Of a DNA stretch of 64,000 nucleotides, positions 52,792 to 62,415 are shown piece by piece. Below the pieces are notes generated by a model that saw nothing but the letters and a program-made list of their open reading frames with translations, was not told where the DNA came from and ran no database searches. The stretch covers positions 1,612,001-1,676,000 of the forward strand of contig OZ243889.1 of the NCBI GenBank assembly GCA_965213525.1, read 5' to 3'. This stretch comes from G965213525 sp965213525 (GTDB lineage Bacteria > Actinomycetota > Acidimicrobiia > Acidimicrobiales > Poriferisodalaceae). The position numbers and the translations under genes were made by a program. Each line of letters begins with the position of its first letter. Positions within the stretch are counted from its first letter, which is position 1.

Positions 52792-54303
52792 ATGCTGGCG
52801 CAGGTGCCGAGCCCCCGCACGACCCTCGACGTCTGCTACCTCACCGATCTGCGCTTCCCGGGGGGCACCTCCACCAGCCTCGTCGAGGAGGTGCGCGCCG
52901 CCACGGCCGCCGGCTACCGGGTGGGAGCGTTGCAGCTGCGCTCCCCACGCCTGGTGTCCGAGCAGCCCCTGCACCCCGGCGTCCGCGAGCTGATCGACGA
53001 CGGGCGCCTCGTGTTCGTCGTCCCCGGCGAGCCGGTGACGGCGTCGGTCGCCGTCGTCAAGCACCCGATGGCCCTGGCCGAGCCCCTCGGCGGGCGGCTG
53101 CCCGTCGAGGCGGTGCGAGTGATCGTGACCGCCGGACAGGTGCCCGTCGACGGCGACGGCACCCGATTCTACGAACCGGCCGCCGTGCACCACCACGTCG
53201 CCGAGGCGCTCGAGGTGACGCCGAGCTGGCACCCGGTGAGCGCCGTCGTGCGCCGGCACCTGGCCGGCTCGGGCGTCCCGCTCGCCGCCCATGACTGGGT
53301 CGAGGTCATCGACGCCGACGCCTGGGCCGTCCCTGACCGGGGCGGACCCCAGACGCCGCCGGTCATCGGACGTCACGCCCGGGCCAGCGCCCGCAAATGG
53401 CCGAACGACCCAGCCGAGCTGCTGGCGGTGTACCCCGACGACGGCCGCCTCGACGTGCGGGTGCTGGGCGGGGCCGACGGCGTCGCCGACGTGCTCGGCC
53501 ACGTGCCCGTCGCCTGGACGGTCCTCGGGTTCGGCGCCGAGGACCCCCTGACGTTCCTCTCCGGGCTCGACGTGTACGCCTACTTCCACCACCCCGACCA
53601 GATCGAGGCGTTCGGCCGCAACGTGCTCGAGGCGCTCGCTGCGGGCTGCGTGACCGTGTTGCCACCGCACCTCGAGCCCATCTTCGGCGACGCTGCTGCG
53701 TACGCCACCCCCGCCGAGGTGCCGGCGCTCGTCGCCGAGGTGACCCGTGAGCCGACGACGTTCCGGGCCCGGTCGGCACGTGGCGTCGCTGCGGTGCACG
53801 AGCGGTTCTCCCACCACACCCACGTCGAGCGGCTGGCCGCCCTGGCAGGTGCGCCCCGTGCTCCCCACGATCGGGCGGCCCCGGATCCGACGCTCGTCCT
53901 GCCCCCCGGGTACGCCGCCCAGCGCCCGACGGTGGTGGTGGCCGCCACCGGGCTCGCCGGTGACGAGTTGGGACGCATCGCCGTGCAGGTCGCTGACCAT
54001 CGCGATCACGACACCTCCTTCACCCCCGTGCTGGTGGTGACCGACGACTGCCCGGCCGCCGCCGCCCGGGGCGTGGCCACCCGGCGGCTGCGCGACCGGC
54101 TCGACGTCGTGCGCGACGAGCCCTGGGGCGCCTACGTGGCGCGACGTCTGCGGATCATCGCCACCGAGGTGGCGGCGGCCACGGTCGTGCCGGCCACCCT
54201 CGATGACCCCGATGCGGCCCTGGCGTTGTGGGCGGCCGGATCGCTCGTCCGCCCGGCCCGTCGCGGTGAACCGCCGTCTGCTGGGAACGACCGCGCGGGG
54301 TGA
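52792..54303 (+). CDS. Glycosyltransferase (GT-B fold, GT4-like)
   Basis: A 503-residue protein. It starts DVCYLTDLRFPGGTSTSLVE (glycine loop). The C-terminal donor domain shows TVLGFGAEDPLTFLSGLDVY, AYFHHPDQIEAFGRNVLEAL and AAGCVTVLPPHLEPIFGDAA, with the Glu of the ExF motif (IEAFGRNVLEA). The last 130 residues add a domain resembling the start of a GT2 fold (RPTVVVAATGLAGDELGRIA) that looks incomplete. ATG 52792 lies 130 bases from the divergent DUF2855 gene. Sugar specificity unknown. Confidence 0.75.
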   Translation: MLAQVPSPRTTLDVCYLTDLRFPGGTSTSLVEEVRAATAAGYRVGALQLRSPRLVSEQPLHPGVRELIDDGRLVFVVPGEPVTASVAVVKHPMALAEPLGGRLPVEAVRVIVTAGQVPVDGDGTRFYEPAAVHHHVAEALEVTPSWHPVSAVVRRHLAGSGVPLAAHDWVEVIDADAWAVPDRGGPQTPPVIGRHARASARKWPNDPAELLAVYPDDGRLDVRVLGGADGVADVLGHVPVAWTVLGFGAEDPLTFLSGLDVYAYFHHPDQIEAFGRNVLEALAAGCVTVLPPHLEPIFGDAAAYATPAEVPALVAEVTREPTTFRARSARGVAAVHERFSHHTHVERLAALAGAPRAPHDRAAPDPTLVLPPGYAAQRPTVVVAATGLAGDELGRIAVQVADHRDHDTSFTPVLVVTDDCPAAAARGVATRRLRDRLDVVRDEPWGAYVARRLRIIATEVAAATVVPATLDDPDAALALWAAGSLVRPARRGEPPSAGNDRAG

Positions 54304-54503
54304 GCCGCACATCGCCGGCAGGGGTGCTTGCTCCGGCATGTCTGAGCCCGTACGGTCCCCGCCGTTGCGCTCTCTGTGTCACAACGACGTCACGCGGTCA
54401 GTTCAACAACCAGGCGGCCCGACCCCTCGCACCGAGGTGTCGTCCGCGCAGCCGGTGCCCGAACTCCCGGGTCCGGGTATTGACAACGCACCGACAGACC
54501 CTC

Positions 54504-54510
54504 CAGAGGA
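54504..54510 (+). promoter_or_regulatory. Ribosome binding site deciding a TTG start
   Basis: AGAGGAG lies 7 bases before TTG 54518. The same arrangement (GAGGAG, then TTG) precedes the paralogue at 57163, which supports both unusual starts. Confidence 0.7.
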
Positions 54511-54517
54511 GTGGACC

Positions 54518-56932
54518 TTGCGAAACCGCACGATGCGGCGCTCGATCGTTGCGACGGCCTCAGCGGCCCTCGTGGCGTCGACGTTCGCCGTAGTAACCCC
54601 CGTGGGCGCCGCCCAGACCGTGACGAGCGTTCGGATCTCCGGAGCCGACCGCTACGAGACGTCTGCTGAGCTCGCCACCGAGGCCTACCCCGGGACCGTG
54701 GACGACGTGATCGTCGCCACGGGAGAGAACTTCCCCGATGCACTCGCCGCATCGGCGCTCGCCGGCGCCGTGGACGGCCCGATCCTGCTGGTTCCGACGG
54801 ACGGCGACCTGCCCGATGACGTCGAGGACGCCCTCGACGACCTCGACCCCGACACGGTCCACGTGCTCGGTGGCGAAGCTGCTGTCTCCGCCGAGATCGC
54901 CACCGAGATCGAGGACGAGGGCTACGACGTCAACCGCATCTCCGGTGCGGACCGCTACGAGACCGCGGTCGAGATCGCCGAGACGATCGGCGCCGACATG
55001 GTCGCCGACTTCAACGGCTTGCGCACCGCGTTCGTGGTGACCGGTGAGAACTTCGCCGACGCCCTCGCGGCCGGTCCTGCGGCCTTCGCTGCGCCGGTGA
55101 ACGAGGACGGCGTCCACCCGATCCTGCTCACCCGCACCGACTCCCTGCCCGAGGTCACTGCGACTGCGCTCGCCGACCTCGACATCGAGCAGGTCGTCGT
55201 GCTGGGCGGGACTGCGGCTGTCAGCGACGATGTCCTCGCCGACATCTCCGAGAGCATCGACGATGGGCTCGTGCTCCGACTCGCCGGGGCCGACCGCTTC
55301 GAGACGGCTGCGGCACTCGCCGCTGTCCTGGTGACCCCGGTCGCCGAGGGCGGCTTCGGCTTCGACCTCACCAGCGCCGGCATCGTGATCGCCGACCTCA
55401 CCGACTTCCCCGACGCCCTCGCCGCATCGGCGTTCGCTGGATCCACGGGTGCGCCCATCCTCGGCGTGCGCCCTGACAGCGTCCCGTCGTCGACCGCAGC
55501 GTTCCTCGACGCCTTCATCACCACCATCGGCAGGGTCACCGCCCTGGGCGGCACCGCCGCCATCTCCGACGACGTGCTGAACCAGGTGGTCGAGGCATCC
55601 ACCCTGCCGACGCCCACCGCCACGTTCGAAGCGCCGGAGGGCGCTGAGGGCTTCGAGATCACCTTCAGCGAGCAGATCGACGCCGACACCCTCGACGAAG
55701 ACGACTTCGTCATCGCCGACGTCGCCCCCGACACCGAGATCGGTAGCGTCACGGTCGACGCCAGCGGACTGCTCGCTCGGGTGACCCTGTCGACCGGTGA
55801 GCTGGACGTCGGTGACGTCATCACGCTCAGCGGCGAGAGCGTCACCGCTCAGAGCTCGGCGTTCGTCGGCTCGACGTCGATCACCATCGAGGACCTCGTC
55901 GGTGAGCCCGAGGTCGAGTCGGTGTTCTTCCCGACCGGAGGTACGACTGCGGTCGTCACCTTCAGCCGGGCCATGGACACCACGACGCTGACCGACACGG
56001 CGAACTACCAGTTCACCGACACCTCGGCGGGCTCGACGGCAGCGGTCACCAGCGCCACGGCGTTGGGCAGCGCTCCGCTGCAGTCAGCGGTGCGGCTCAC
56101 CCTGGGTGGCACCGTCGAGACGGGCGACACGTTGGAGCTCGAGACCGGCCTGACCGACACGGCGGGCAACTCGATCCAGGGCCAGACGCTCTCACCGAGG
56201 ATCGACAACCGCGATCCCGCACTGTCGAGCGCCACGGCCACCGTCACCACCACCCAGGGTTCGGTGGACGTCGGCAACCCGGGTGTGACCATCACGGCAC
56301 GTCGGAGCGGCTCGGCGGCTGGAGCGGTCGGCAACGCCTTCACCTTCAGCACCGACTCAGATGACGAGGCCGGCGTGGAGGTGGACCTCGACGACGAGAC
56401 GGTGACCATCACCGTCGACGACGACGACAGCACCACCGTGCAGGAACTGGTTGCCGAGCTCAACGGCGACGACGCCTTCGAGGCGCTGTTCATCGCCTCG
56501 GCCAACGGAAGCGGCCCGATCAACGGCGCGGCGTTCCAGGCCAACTCTGACGTGACCTTCAGCGACGGCACGCCCGGGAGCAGCAACGCTGCGATCCGGG
56601 TGATGTTCAGCGAGGGCATCGACGACACGACCGTCGACGAGGACGACTTCGCCATCGACACCGATGGTGACGGCGACGAGGACATCGACGGTGACGACAG
56701 CGACGTGACCTTCACCATCGATGCGGCCGACGCCTTCGACGGGATGATCACTCTGACGGCCGCCATCGAGGACGAGGACAACATCATCATCCTCGGCACC
56801 TCGGAGCTCATGGTGACCGACTCGATCAGCGATCTCGCCGGCAACGTCGTCGAGGAGGATTCGGTGACCATCATGGGACCCGATACCGGAAGCGACAACG
56901 GCGACGACGGCGACGACAACGACAGCGACTGA
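54518..56932 (+). CDS. Cell-wall-binding repeat 2 surface protein with Ig-like domains
   Basis: An 804-residue secreted protein. Signal peptide RRSIVATASAALVASTFAVV ending near VGAAQ. Three CWB2 repeats of about 100 residues follow, starting RISGADRYETSAEL (about 38), RISGADRYETAVEI (about 137) and RLAGADRFETAAAL (about 252), each with a NFPDALAA- or NFADALAA-like motif and an HVLGGEAAVS-like end. They should anchor it non-covalently to wall polymers. From about residue 365 come SbsA/SwmB-like Ig domains (FSEQIDADTLDEDDFVIADV; FSRAMDTTTLTDTANYQF), then an Asp-rich tail (GSDNGDDGDDNDSD) that may bind calcium. TTG 54518 is chosen by ribosome site and paralogue alignment. Probably an adhesin or envelope structural protein. 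Confidence 0.85.
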   Translation: MRNRTMRRSIVATASAALVASTFAVVTPVGAAQTVTSVRISGADRYETSAELATEAYPGTVDDVIVATGENFPDALAASALAGAVDGPILLVPTDGDLPDDVEDALDDLDPDTVHVLGGEAAVSAEIATEIEDEGYDVNRISGADRYETAVEIAETIGADMVADFNGLRTAFVVTGENFADALAAGPAAFAAPVNEDGVHPILLTRTDSLPEVTATALADLDIEQVVVLGGTAAVSDDVLADISESIDDGLVLRLAGADRFETAAALAAVLVTPVAEGGFGFDLTSAGIVIADLTDFPDALAASAFAGSTGAPILGVRPDSVPSSTAAFLDAFITTIGRVTALGGTAAISDDVLNQVVEASTLPTPTATFEAPEGAEGFEITFSEQIDADTLDEDDFVIADVAPDTEIGSVTVDASGLLARVTLSTGELDVGDVITLSGESVTAQSSAFVGSTSITIEDLVGEPEVESVFFPTGGTTAVVTFSRAMDTTTLTDTANYQFTDTSAGSTAAVTSATALGSAPLQSAVRLTLGGTVETGDTLELETGLTDTAGNSIQGQTLSPRIDNRDPALSSATATVTTTQGSVDVGNPGVTITARRSGSAAGAVGNAFTFSTDSDDEAGVEVDLDDETVTITVDDDDSTTVQELVAELNGDDAFEALFIASANGSGPINGAAFQANSDVTFSDGTPGSSNAAIRVMFSEGIDDTTVDEDDFAIDTDGDGDEDIDGDDSDVTFTIDAADAFDGMITLTAAIEDEDNIIILGTSELMVTDSISDLAGNVVEEDSVTIMGPDTGSDNGDDGDDNDSD

Positions 56933-57004
56933 TGACCGGTCGCAGTCGGCGCCACATCGGCGTCTGACCGCCTGAACCACTCGGCTTCGGCCAAGAGTGA
57001 ACCT

Positions 57005-57037
57005 GGGCCCCGTTCCCCCTCCCGGGGGACGGGGCCC
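57005..57037 (+). terminator. Intrinsic terminator after the first cell-wall-binding protein gene
   Basis: GGGCCCCGTTCCCCC, loop TCCC, then GGGGGACGGGGCCC makes an almost perfect GC-rich hairpin followed by TTT, 72 bases after the stop at 56932. Confidence 0.8.
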
Positions 57038-57150
57038 TTTCCGCTCTCGGGGCGTCCTTGCTCCGAGCCGACGAACGCACGTGTCGGCGCGGCGACCATC
57101 GACGCACACGTGAGAACACGAACGACCGCAGAGGAATCCGAGCTCTCTCC

Positions 57151-57156
57151 GAGGAG
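57151..57156 (+). promoter_or_regulatory. Ribosome binding site for the second TTG start
   Basis: GAGGAG, six bases before TTG 57163; matches the site of the paralogue at 54505-54510. Confidence 0.65.
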
Positions 57157-57162
57157 TCGACC

Positions 57163-59520
57163 TTGTTGAACCGCACGAAGCGGCGTTCGATCGCCACGGC
57201 GGCCATGGCGGCCGGCGTGACGTCGATGATCGCCGTGGCAGCCCCCGCCGGAGCCGGCGACGCCGCCTCCGTCGACACCACCCGCATCGCTGGCGGTGAC
57301 CGCTACGCCACCGCGCTGGCGATCGCCGCCGAGGTGGATGACAGCCCCGACACCGTGGTGCTGGTCAACGGCACCAACTTCCCCGACGGCCTCGCCGCTG
57401 CTGGCTTCGACGTCCCGATCATCCTCACGCCCAGCGACACGCTGCCCACCTCGGTGCTCGCCTACCTGAGCACGGAGAACGGCGACGACCTCGACGACGT
57501 GATCATCCTGGGTGGAGAGGCTGCGGTGTCGGCCGAGATCGAGCTGACCGTCGACGCTCTTGACCTCGATGTCGAGCGGATCGCTGGCGCCGACCGCTAC
57601 GAGACGGCGGCGGATGCCGCTGATGAGGTCGACGCCGCAGACTTCCCGGGAACCAGCCTCGCCACCGCGATCGTGGCCACCGGCGAGAACTTCGCCGACG
57701 CCCTCGCCGCCGGGCCCCTTGCCTCCAACGGCCACCCCATCGTGTTGACCCGCGCCGACTCGCTGCCCGAGGCGACGGCCACCGCCCTGACCGACGGCGA
57801 GATCGAACGCGTCGTGCTGATGGGCGGCACCGCCGCAGCCTCTGACGTCGTCGCCCAGGCCATCACCGATCTCGGCATCGGGGTCGTCCGGGTGGCCGGG
57901 TCAGACCGCTACGAGACGGCTGCCCTGCTGGCCGCCACGCTGCAGCTCGTGGCCCCCACGGTCTATGACGGCTCTGACTACGGCCTGGCCACCGGTGAGA
58001 ACTTCGCCGATGCGCTGACCTCGGCGCCGTTCCTGTACGGCGAGGGCGCCCCGCTGCTGCTCACCCGCATCGACAGCCTGCCGTCGGGCACGGTGACGTT
58101 CCTGGACTCCGATGAGTTCTTGGACGCCACCCAGGTCGACCTGTTCGTCTTCGGTGGCGAGGCAGCCGTGAGCGCCGCAGCCGTCGACACCGCCGTCGCC
58201 GTGAGCACCGCAGCGCCGGTGACCGCCTCGATCTCGGGCCTGGTCGAGGGCACCAACGTGTTCACGGTGACCTTCTCCGAGCCGGTCGACCTGAGTGACG
58301 GTCCGATCCCCGCGACCTTCAGGCTCAACAACGGGGCGTTCGCCGCCGGTGGCACCATCGACGTCGACACCGACGGCGCGGCCACCACGGTCACCGTGAC
58401 AACGAGTGGAAGCCCGTTCGCCCCCGGCGACGTGGTCCGCATCACCGGCGTGTCGAGCGCGGCCAACCCCGCGAACGCCAGCCGGTCGGTGGCCACGACC
58501 GTCGAGGCCGACATCACGGCTCCCACGGCGCAGATCCTGGCGTACCCGAACAACACCGAGTTCGCCGTGGCCTTCGACGAGGCCATCGTCTCGGATTCGG
58601 TCACCGTCTCGGTGAACGGCACCGACGTCACCGGCACCGTGACCTTCGACCCGGCACTGGCCACGTTCGACGCAGCGAACGCCCCGACGAACAACGTCAC
58701 CGCCGTCCAGGTCTCCGGTCTGGCCACGCCGCTGGAAGCAGGTGACGAGGTCACCGTCAGCGGCTTCACCGACCTCGCCGGCAACGCCGTCGCGGAGGCG
58801 ACGACGACCGTCGAGGCCGACGACACGGCTCCGACCCCGCAGGCGGCCACCGTCAGCGGAGCCACCGGCGAGGCCGAGGCCACCGCCACCGTCACCGCTG
58901 GTGCTGCGTTCACCGTCACCGCCACGGCGGACGGCGACCTCGACGGTGCGGTCGCCAACGGCTACAGCGTCCAGGTCGTCGACGCCGGTGACGGCGTCAG
59001 CGCCGCGGTCAGCGTGAACACATCGCTGCGGCGCATCACCATCGCGGTCGACGCCGGCACCACCACGGCCGCCGACGTCGCCGCCGTGATCAACGGCAGC
59101 GACACGCTGTCCGACCTGATCACCGCCTCGGTGGACACCGCCGGTGTCATCACCGGTCCGACGTCGGCGATCTTGGCCGGCGGCACCGACACGGCCACGG
59201 TGACGTTCCAGTGGAGCGAGCCCATCGCCAACGCGATGGCCTCGCTGCACGGCATCGACGTCGACGCCGACGGGTTCGACGACTACACCGTCGCCAACGC
59301 CACCAGGGTCGACCTCGAGGACTCGTTGGAGGGCATCCTGCGGGCGACCTTCACCACCGATGACACCACGGTGATCGAGCTGCCCGAAGCCGGCACCTCG
59401 ACCACTCGTCTCGGCCCCGGTGCGGTCACCGACCTCGCCAACAACCCCAGCGCAGCCGTTGTCACCACCCTCACCGTCAGCGTCGACGCCGGTGACAACG
59501 GCGACGACGACAGCGGCTGA
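57163..59520 (+). CDS. Cell-wall-binding repeat 2 surface protein with Ig-like domains (paralogue)
   Basis: A 785-residue paralogue of the preceding gene. The start TTG TTG AAC CGC ACG aligns with TTG CGA AAC CGC ACG upstream. Signal peptide RRSIATAAMAAGVTSMIAVA, then CWB2 repeats starting RIAGGDRYATALAI, RIAGADRYETAADA and RVAGSDRYETAALL, with GENFADALAAGPLA and VVLMGGTAAASDVV motifs. Ig-like domains follow (FTVTFSEPVDLSDGPIPATF; VAFDEAIVSDSVTVSVNGTD; GDEVTVSGFTDLAGNAVAEA), with a short acidic end (AGDNGDDDSG). The first repeat is shorter than in the paralogue. Gene order, signal, start and terminator are shared, so the pair arose by tandem duplication followed by divergence of the outer domains. 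Confidence 0.85.
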   Translation: MLNRTKRRSIATAAMAAGVTSMIAVAAPAGAGDAASVDTTRIAGGDRYATALAIAAEVDDSPDTVVLVNGTNFPDGLAAAGFDVPIILTPSDTLPTSVLAYLSTENGDDLDDVIILGGEAAVSAEIELTVDALDLDVERIAGADRYETAADAADEVDAADFPGTSLATAIVATGENFADALAAGPLASNGHPIVLTRADSLPEATATALTDGEIERVVLMGGTAAASDVVAQAITDLGIGVVRVAGSDRYETAALLAATLQLVAPTVYDGSDYGLATGENFADALTSAPFLYGEGAPLLLTRIDSLPSGTVTFLDSDEFLDATQVDLFVFGGEAAVSAAAVDTAVAVSTAAPVTASISGLVEGTNVFTVTFSEPVDLSDGPIPATFRLNNGAFAAGGTIDVDTDGAATTVTVTTSGSPFAPGDVVRITGVSSAANPANASRSVATTVEADITAPTAQILAYPNNTEFAVAFDEAIVSDSVTVSVNGTDVTGTVTFDPALATFDAANAPTNNVTAVQVSGLATPLEAGDEVTVSGFTDLAGNAVAEATTTVEADDTAPTPQAATVSGATGEAEATATVTAGAAFTVTATADGDLDGAVANGYSVQVVDAGDGVSAAVSVNTSLRRITIAVDAGTTTAADVAAVINGSDTLSDLITASVDTAGVITGPTSAILAGGTDTATVTFQWSEPIANAMASLHGIDVDADGFDDYTVANATRVDLEDSLEGILRATFTTDDTTVIELPEAGTSTTRLGPGAVTDLANNPSAAVVTTLTVSVDAGDNGDDDSG

Positions 59521-59582
59521 TCGCCCCGTCGGTCCCGCCCGCTCCGCGCAACCGAGTCGATCAGAACTCTGAGCGATGAACC

Positions 59583-59615
59583 GGGGCCCCGCTCCCCACC
59601 GGGGGGCGGGGTCCC
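59583..59615 (+). terminator. Intrinsic terminator after the second cell-wall-binding protein gene
   Basis: GGGGCCCCGCTCCCC, short loop, GGGGGGCGGGGTCCC forms a strong hairpin with two G-T wobbles. Position and stem resemble the terminator at 57005; a clear T-run is absent. Confidence 0.65.
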
Positions 59616-59703
59616 CTCGCGCCTCCGCCCGGGACGGGCCCCCACCGGTCCGCGTGGTGTACTGACCCGTCGCCCCCGCACCACCAGAGAGCGCTCCTCG
59701 GGC

Positions 59704-60438
59704 ATGAGACTCCCACTCCCCAACCGGTCGCGAGCGGCTCAGGGCGTCGTGATCCGTCGGCGCATGGCGCGGCTGCTGCGGGGCCTGAAGGGCAGCCGCC
59801 GGCGGGGTACCGCTCGCATCGCCGCCTCAGCGCGACGGTTCCGTCGGCAGGTCCGGATCGAACGGCTGACCGTCTACGCGCTGGACCTGGACGGCGACGG
59901 CCGACCCGCGCGGTCGACGGCCCCGGGGGGTTCTCAGGTCGTCGAAGCCACGACTGAGCTCCTCGACGCCATGGCCCGCCAACATCAGCGAGAGCTCACC
60001 GACCGCAAGGAGCAGATCCTGAGATGCCGAGTGGGGTCTGGTCATCGTCGCCTGTTCGTCACCCGTGGGGCGGACGGCTCAATCGTCGGCTACTCCCACC
60101 TCGTGACCAGCGACGACACCAACGACCGCATCGGCTACCGGGTTCGCCTCAGAGCTGGCGAGGTGTACCTGTTCGATAGCCACGTCTTCGCTCCGCACCG
60201 GCGCCGGGGCCATCACCGCCACTCGATCGCTGCGCGGCTGTCAGCGGCCGCAACAGCAGGCGCGACCCGGGCCATCACCATCATCACCGACACCAACGAG
60301 GCGTCCATCCGGTCCTTCGGTGCCTTCGGGTTCCGGCCCGTTCGTCGGCTGGTGCACCTCCCTGCGGCACACCGGACGGTGGCCCTACCCACCCGGGCAG
60401 CCCTCACGCACCCGTCTCGGACCTCCCGGCGGCGATGA
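59704..60438 (+). CDS. GNAT-family N-acetyltransferase
   Basis: A 244-residue protein with a basic N-terminal 50 residues (GVVIRRRMARLLRGLKGSRR), then a GNAT fold: RLFVTRGADGSIVGYSHLV, GEVYLFDSHVFAPHRRRGHH (acetyl-CoA loop, here RRRGHH), RAITIITDTNEASIRSFGAF and GFRPVRRLVHL. The stop overlaps the next gene's ATG (60435), so the two are coupled. It probably modifies the same surface molecule as the acyltransferase-deacetylase fusion that follows. Confidence 0.75.
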   Translation: MRLPLPNRSRAAQGVVIRRRMARLLRGLKGSRRRGTARIAASARRFRRQVRIERLTVYALDLDGDGRPARSTAPGGSQVVEATTELLDAMARQHQRELTDRKEQILRCRVGSGHRRLFVTRGADGSIVGYSHLVTSDDTNDRIGYRVRLRAGEVYLFDSHVFAPHRRRGHHRHSIAARLSAAATAGATRAITIITDTNEASIRSFGAFGFRPVRRLVHLPAAHRTVALPTRAALTHPSRTSRRR

Positions 60439-62384
60439 GCACCCGGATCCTGACCAGCGCTGATGAGCTGGTCGAGCTCCACGCCGACTGGGAGCGACTC
60501 GACGCCAGCGACCCCGCAGCGACCTTCTACGACTCATACGCCTGGGTCACCGCATGGTGGGGGGCCTACTCCGATGACGACTCCGTCGAGCTGCGTGTCG
60601 TGGTCATCACCGACGACCACGACGGACGAGTCGTGGGCATCGCACCCCTGGCTCGCCACGGACCGGCGGCCCCGGGCGGTGCGGCATGGACGTTCCGCTT
60701 CGCCGGCCGGGGGGATCATCGCACCTTCCTCGTCGACCCCGACGTCGATGCCACCCGCGTCCTGCGCGACCTCATGGAGGCCGTCGTCGCCTCGGACTGG
60801 GACGTGTTGTCACTCGGCAACATCCCCGCCGCATCACCGCTGCTGGCCCACCTGTTGCGGTCACCGCATCACCAGGCGCTCGAACCTCATGTGGAGAGCC
60901 CCTACATCGAGCTGACACCGGGGGGCGCCACGGCGCGGATCCCCGACAAGGCGCCCAAGTACCGCAACAAGCTGCGCCGGGAGATCGCTCCCACCTTCGA
61001 GGTCGTCGCTGGAGACGCCGGCGGGATCTTCGATCGCCTCGCCGAGCTGCACCGCCTCGAACGCACGCACCTCGTCGAACGCCACGGTCGCAGCGAACGG
61101 CATTCGCTGTTCGACGATGCACGCCGCCGCGCGCACCTGCGAGCGCTGTACGCACGGCCCGGCGTGGCGCTCACCTTCACCCTGAGCGCCCCGGGGGGCG
61201 AGCTCATCGCGTACCGCACCTGCTTCTGGCATCGTCGCACGCTGTTGTCCTGGAACAGCGCCTACCACCCCGACCACGAGCGCTACCGCCTCGGCAAGGT
61301 GCTCCAGCTCGACATCCTCGACCACCTGGCCGATCACGACATCGCCGACCGCTTCGACCTCGGCGCCGGTCGCTACCCGTGGAAGTTCGAGTGGACCGAC
61401 CGGTTCGAGCCGACCTATCGGCTGAGGTTGCGCCGATCGCCGGCGGTGGCGACGCATCCGGGGTCCCGCCCCGCCGCATCGGCCGCCCAATCGCGATCAG
61501 GGGCGCCGGCGGCGGCGCCCTGCACCCCCGCCCATCGCGCTGCGGTAACCGGGGCCCGCCCGCCGGCAGGCCGTCAGCGGCGAGCGTTGGGCTACGTCCT
61601 CGTCGCCGTCGGTGACCCGCGCCGCGCCGGCAGGGCTACCCGACGGCGGATCGGCGCCCGCCTGGCGCCCGTCCGGCTGGCGGTCGGCCGGGTCCGTCGC
61701 GCCGTCCGACGGACCCGTCACCGGGGCGCCCCTCCCACGGTCATCTGGTACGCCCCGCACCCCGACGACGAGACCATCTACATGGGCGGGGCGATCGTCG
61801 CCCAGCGCGACGCACGCAACGTCGTCGTGGCGCTCAGTCGGGGCGGGGCGACCGTGGCGCTCGGTCGCATCAACGACCGCCTCGGCCGTTCGATCGACGT
61901 CGACGAGCTGGTCGCCGCCCGCGAGCGCGAGCTTCGTGAGGCCGTCACCGCTCTGGGTGTCGCATCCGGGGACCTGCACGTGCTCGACCTGCCCGACGGT
62001 CAGCTGAGCCCAGCGGCCATCCGGCCCATCATCACCGAGATGGAGCGACGCCACCCCGGGGCGAGCCACCGGACCACCTCACCTCGAGACCCCCACCCCG
62101 ATCATCGAGCGGCCGGGACGGCGGTGCTGGCGGCGTGGCGAGCCGGTGACGTCGTCGACTGCAGGTTCGTGGTGCCCTGGCCCCCTGACACCGCCGCTCC
62201 TGACGGCACCACGTCCGTCGTCTTCGATGGACCGTCCCGGGCCGCCAAGCGAGCGGCGCTGGAGGCCTACCGGTCCTGGGACCCCGGCCGGGGTCGCTAC
62301 GCAGTCGGCTGGCACAGCGTGCCGGACCTCATCCAGGCCCAGCATGACGACCCCGTCGAGCTCACCCACGGACCCGAGGCCTGA
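60435..62384 (+). CDS. Fusion of CelD/FemAB-like acyltransferase and PIG-L (LmbE-like) deacetylase
   Basis: A 649-residue protein. Residues about 1-345 form a CelD/BcsL-type GNAT acyltransferase: YDSYAWVTAWWGAYSDDDSV, KAPKYRNKLRREIAPTFEVV, GGELIAYRTCFWHRRTLLSW and FDLGAGRYPWKFEWTDRFEP. A basic Ala/Pro/Arg linker follows (about 345-430). Residues about 435-640 are a PIG-L zinc deacetylase: VIWYAPHPDDETIYMGGAIV with the catalytic AHPDDE-like motif and PRDPHPDHRAAGTAVLAAWR with the second His. Both halves keep their key residues. An N-deacetylase joined to an acyltransferase suggests acyl swapping on one sugar, which is inference. It is coupled to the upstream GNAT gene. Confidence 0.8.
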   Translation: MSTRILTSADELVELHADWERLDASDPAATFYDSYAWVTAWWGAYSDDDSVELRVVVITDDHDGRVVGIAPLARHGPAAPGGAAWTFRFAGRGDHRTFLVDPDVDATRVLRDLMEAVVASDWDVLSLGNIPAASPLLAHLLRSPHHQALEPHVESPYIELTPGGATARIPDKAPKYRNKLRREIAPTFEVVAGDAGGIFDRLAELHRLERTHLVERHGRSERHSLFDDARRRAHLRALYARPGVALTFTLSAPGGELIAYRTCFWHRRTLLSWNSAYHPDHERYRLGKVLQLDILDHLADHDIADRFDLGAGRYPWKFEWTDRFEPTYRLRLRRSPAVATHPGSRPAASAAQSRSGAPAAAPCTPAHRAAVTGARPPAGRQRRALGYVLVAVGDPRRAGRATRRRIGARLAPVRLAVGRVRRAVRRTRHRGAPPTVIWYAPHPDDETIYMGGAIVAQRDARNVVVALSRGGATVALGRINDRLGRSIDVDELVAARERELREAVTALGVASGDLHVLDLPDGQLSPAAIRPIITEMERRHPGASHRTTSPRDPHPDHRAAGTAVLAAWRAGDVVDCRFVVPWPPDTAAPDGTTSVVFDGPSRAAKRAALEAYRSWDPGRGRYAVGWHSVPDLIQAQHDDPVELTHGPEA

Positions 62385-62415
62385 GGACACCCCTGCCGAG
62401 CCCCGGTGGCGGTGC

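Noticed and set aside
54470..54500. Promoter with TTGACA at 54479-54484
   Set aside because: A matching -10 element at 16-18 bases is absent and the site is too close to the ribosome binding site.
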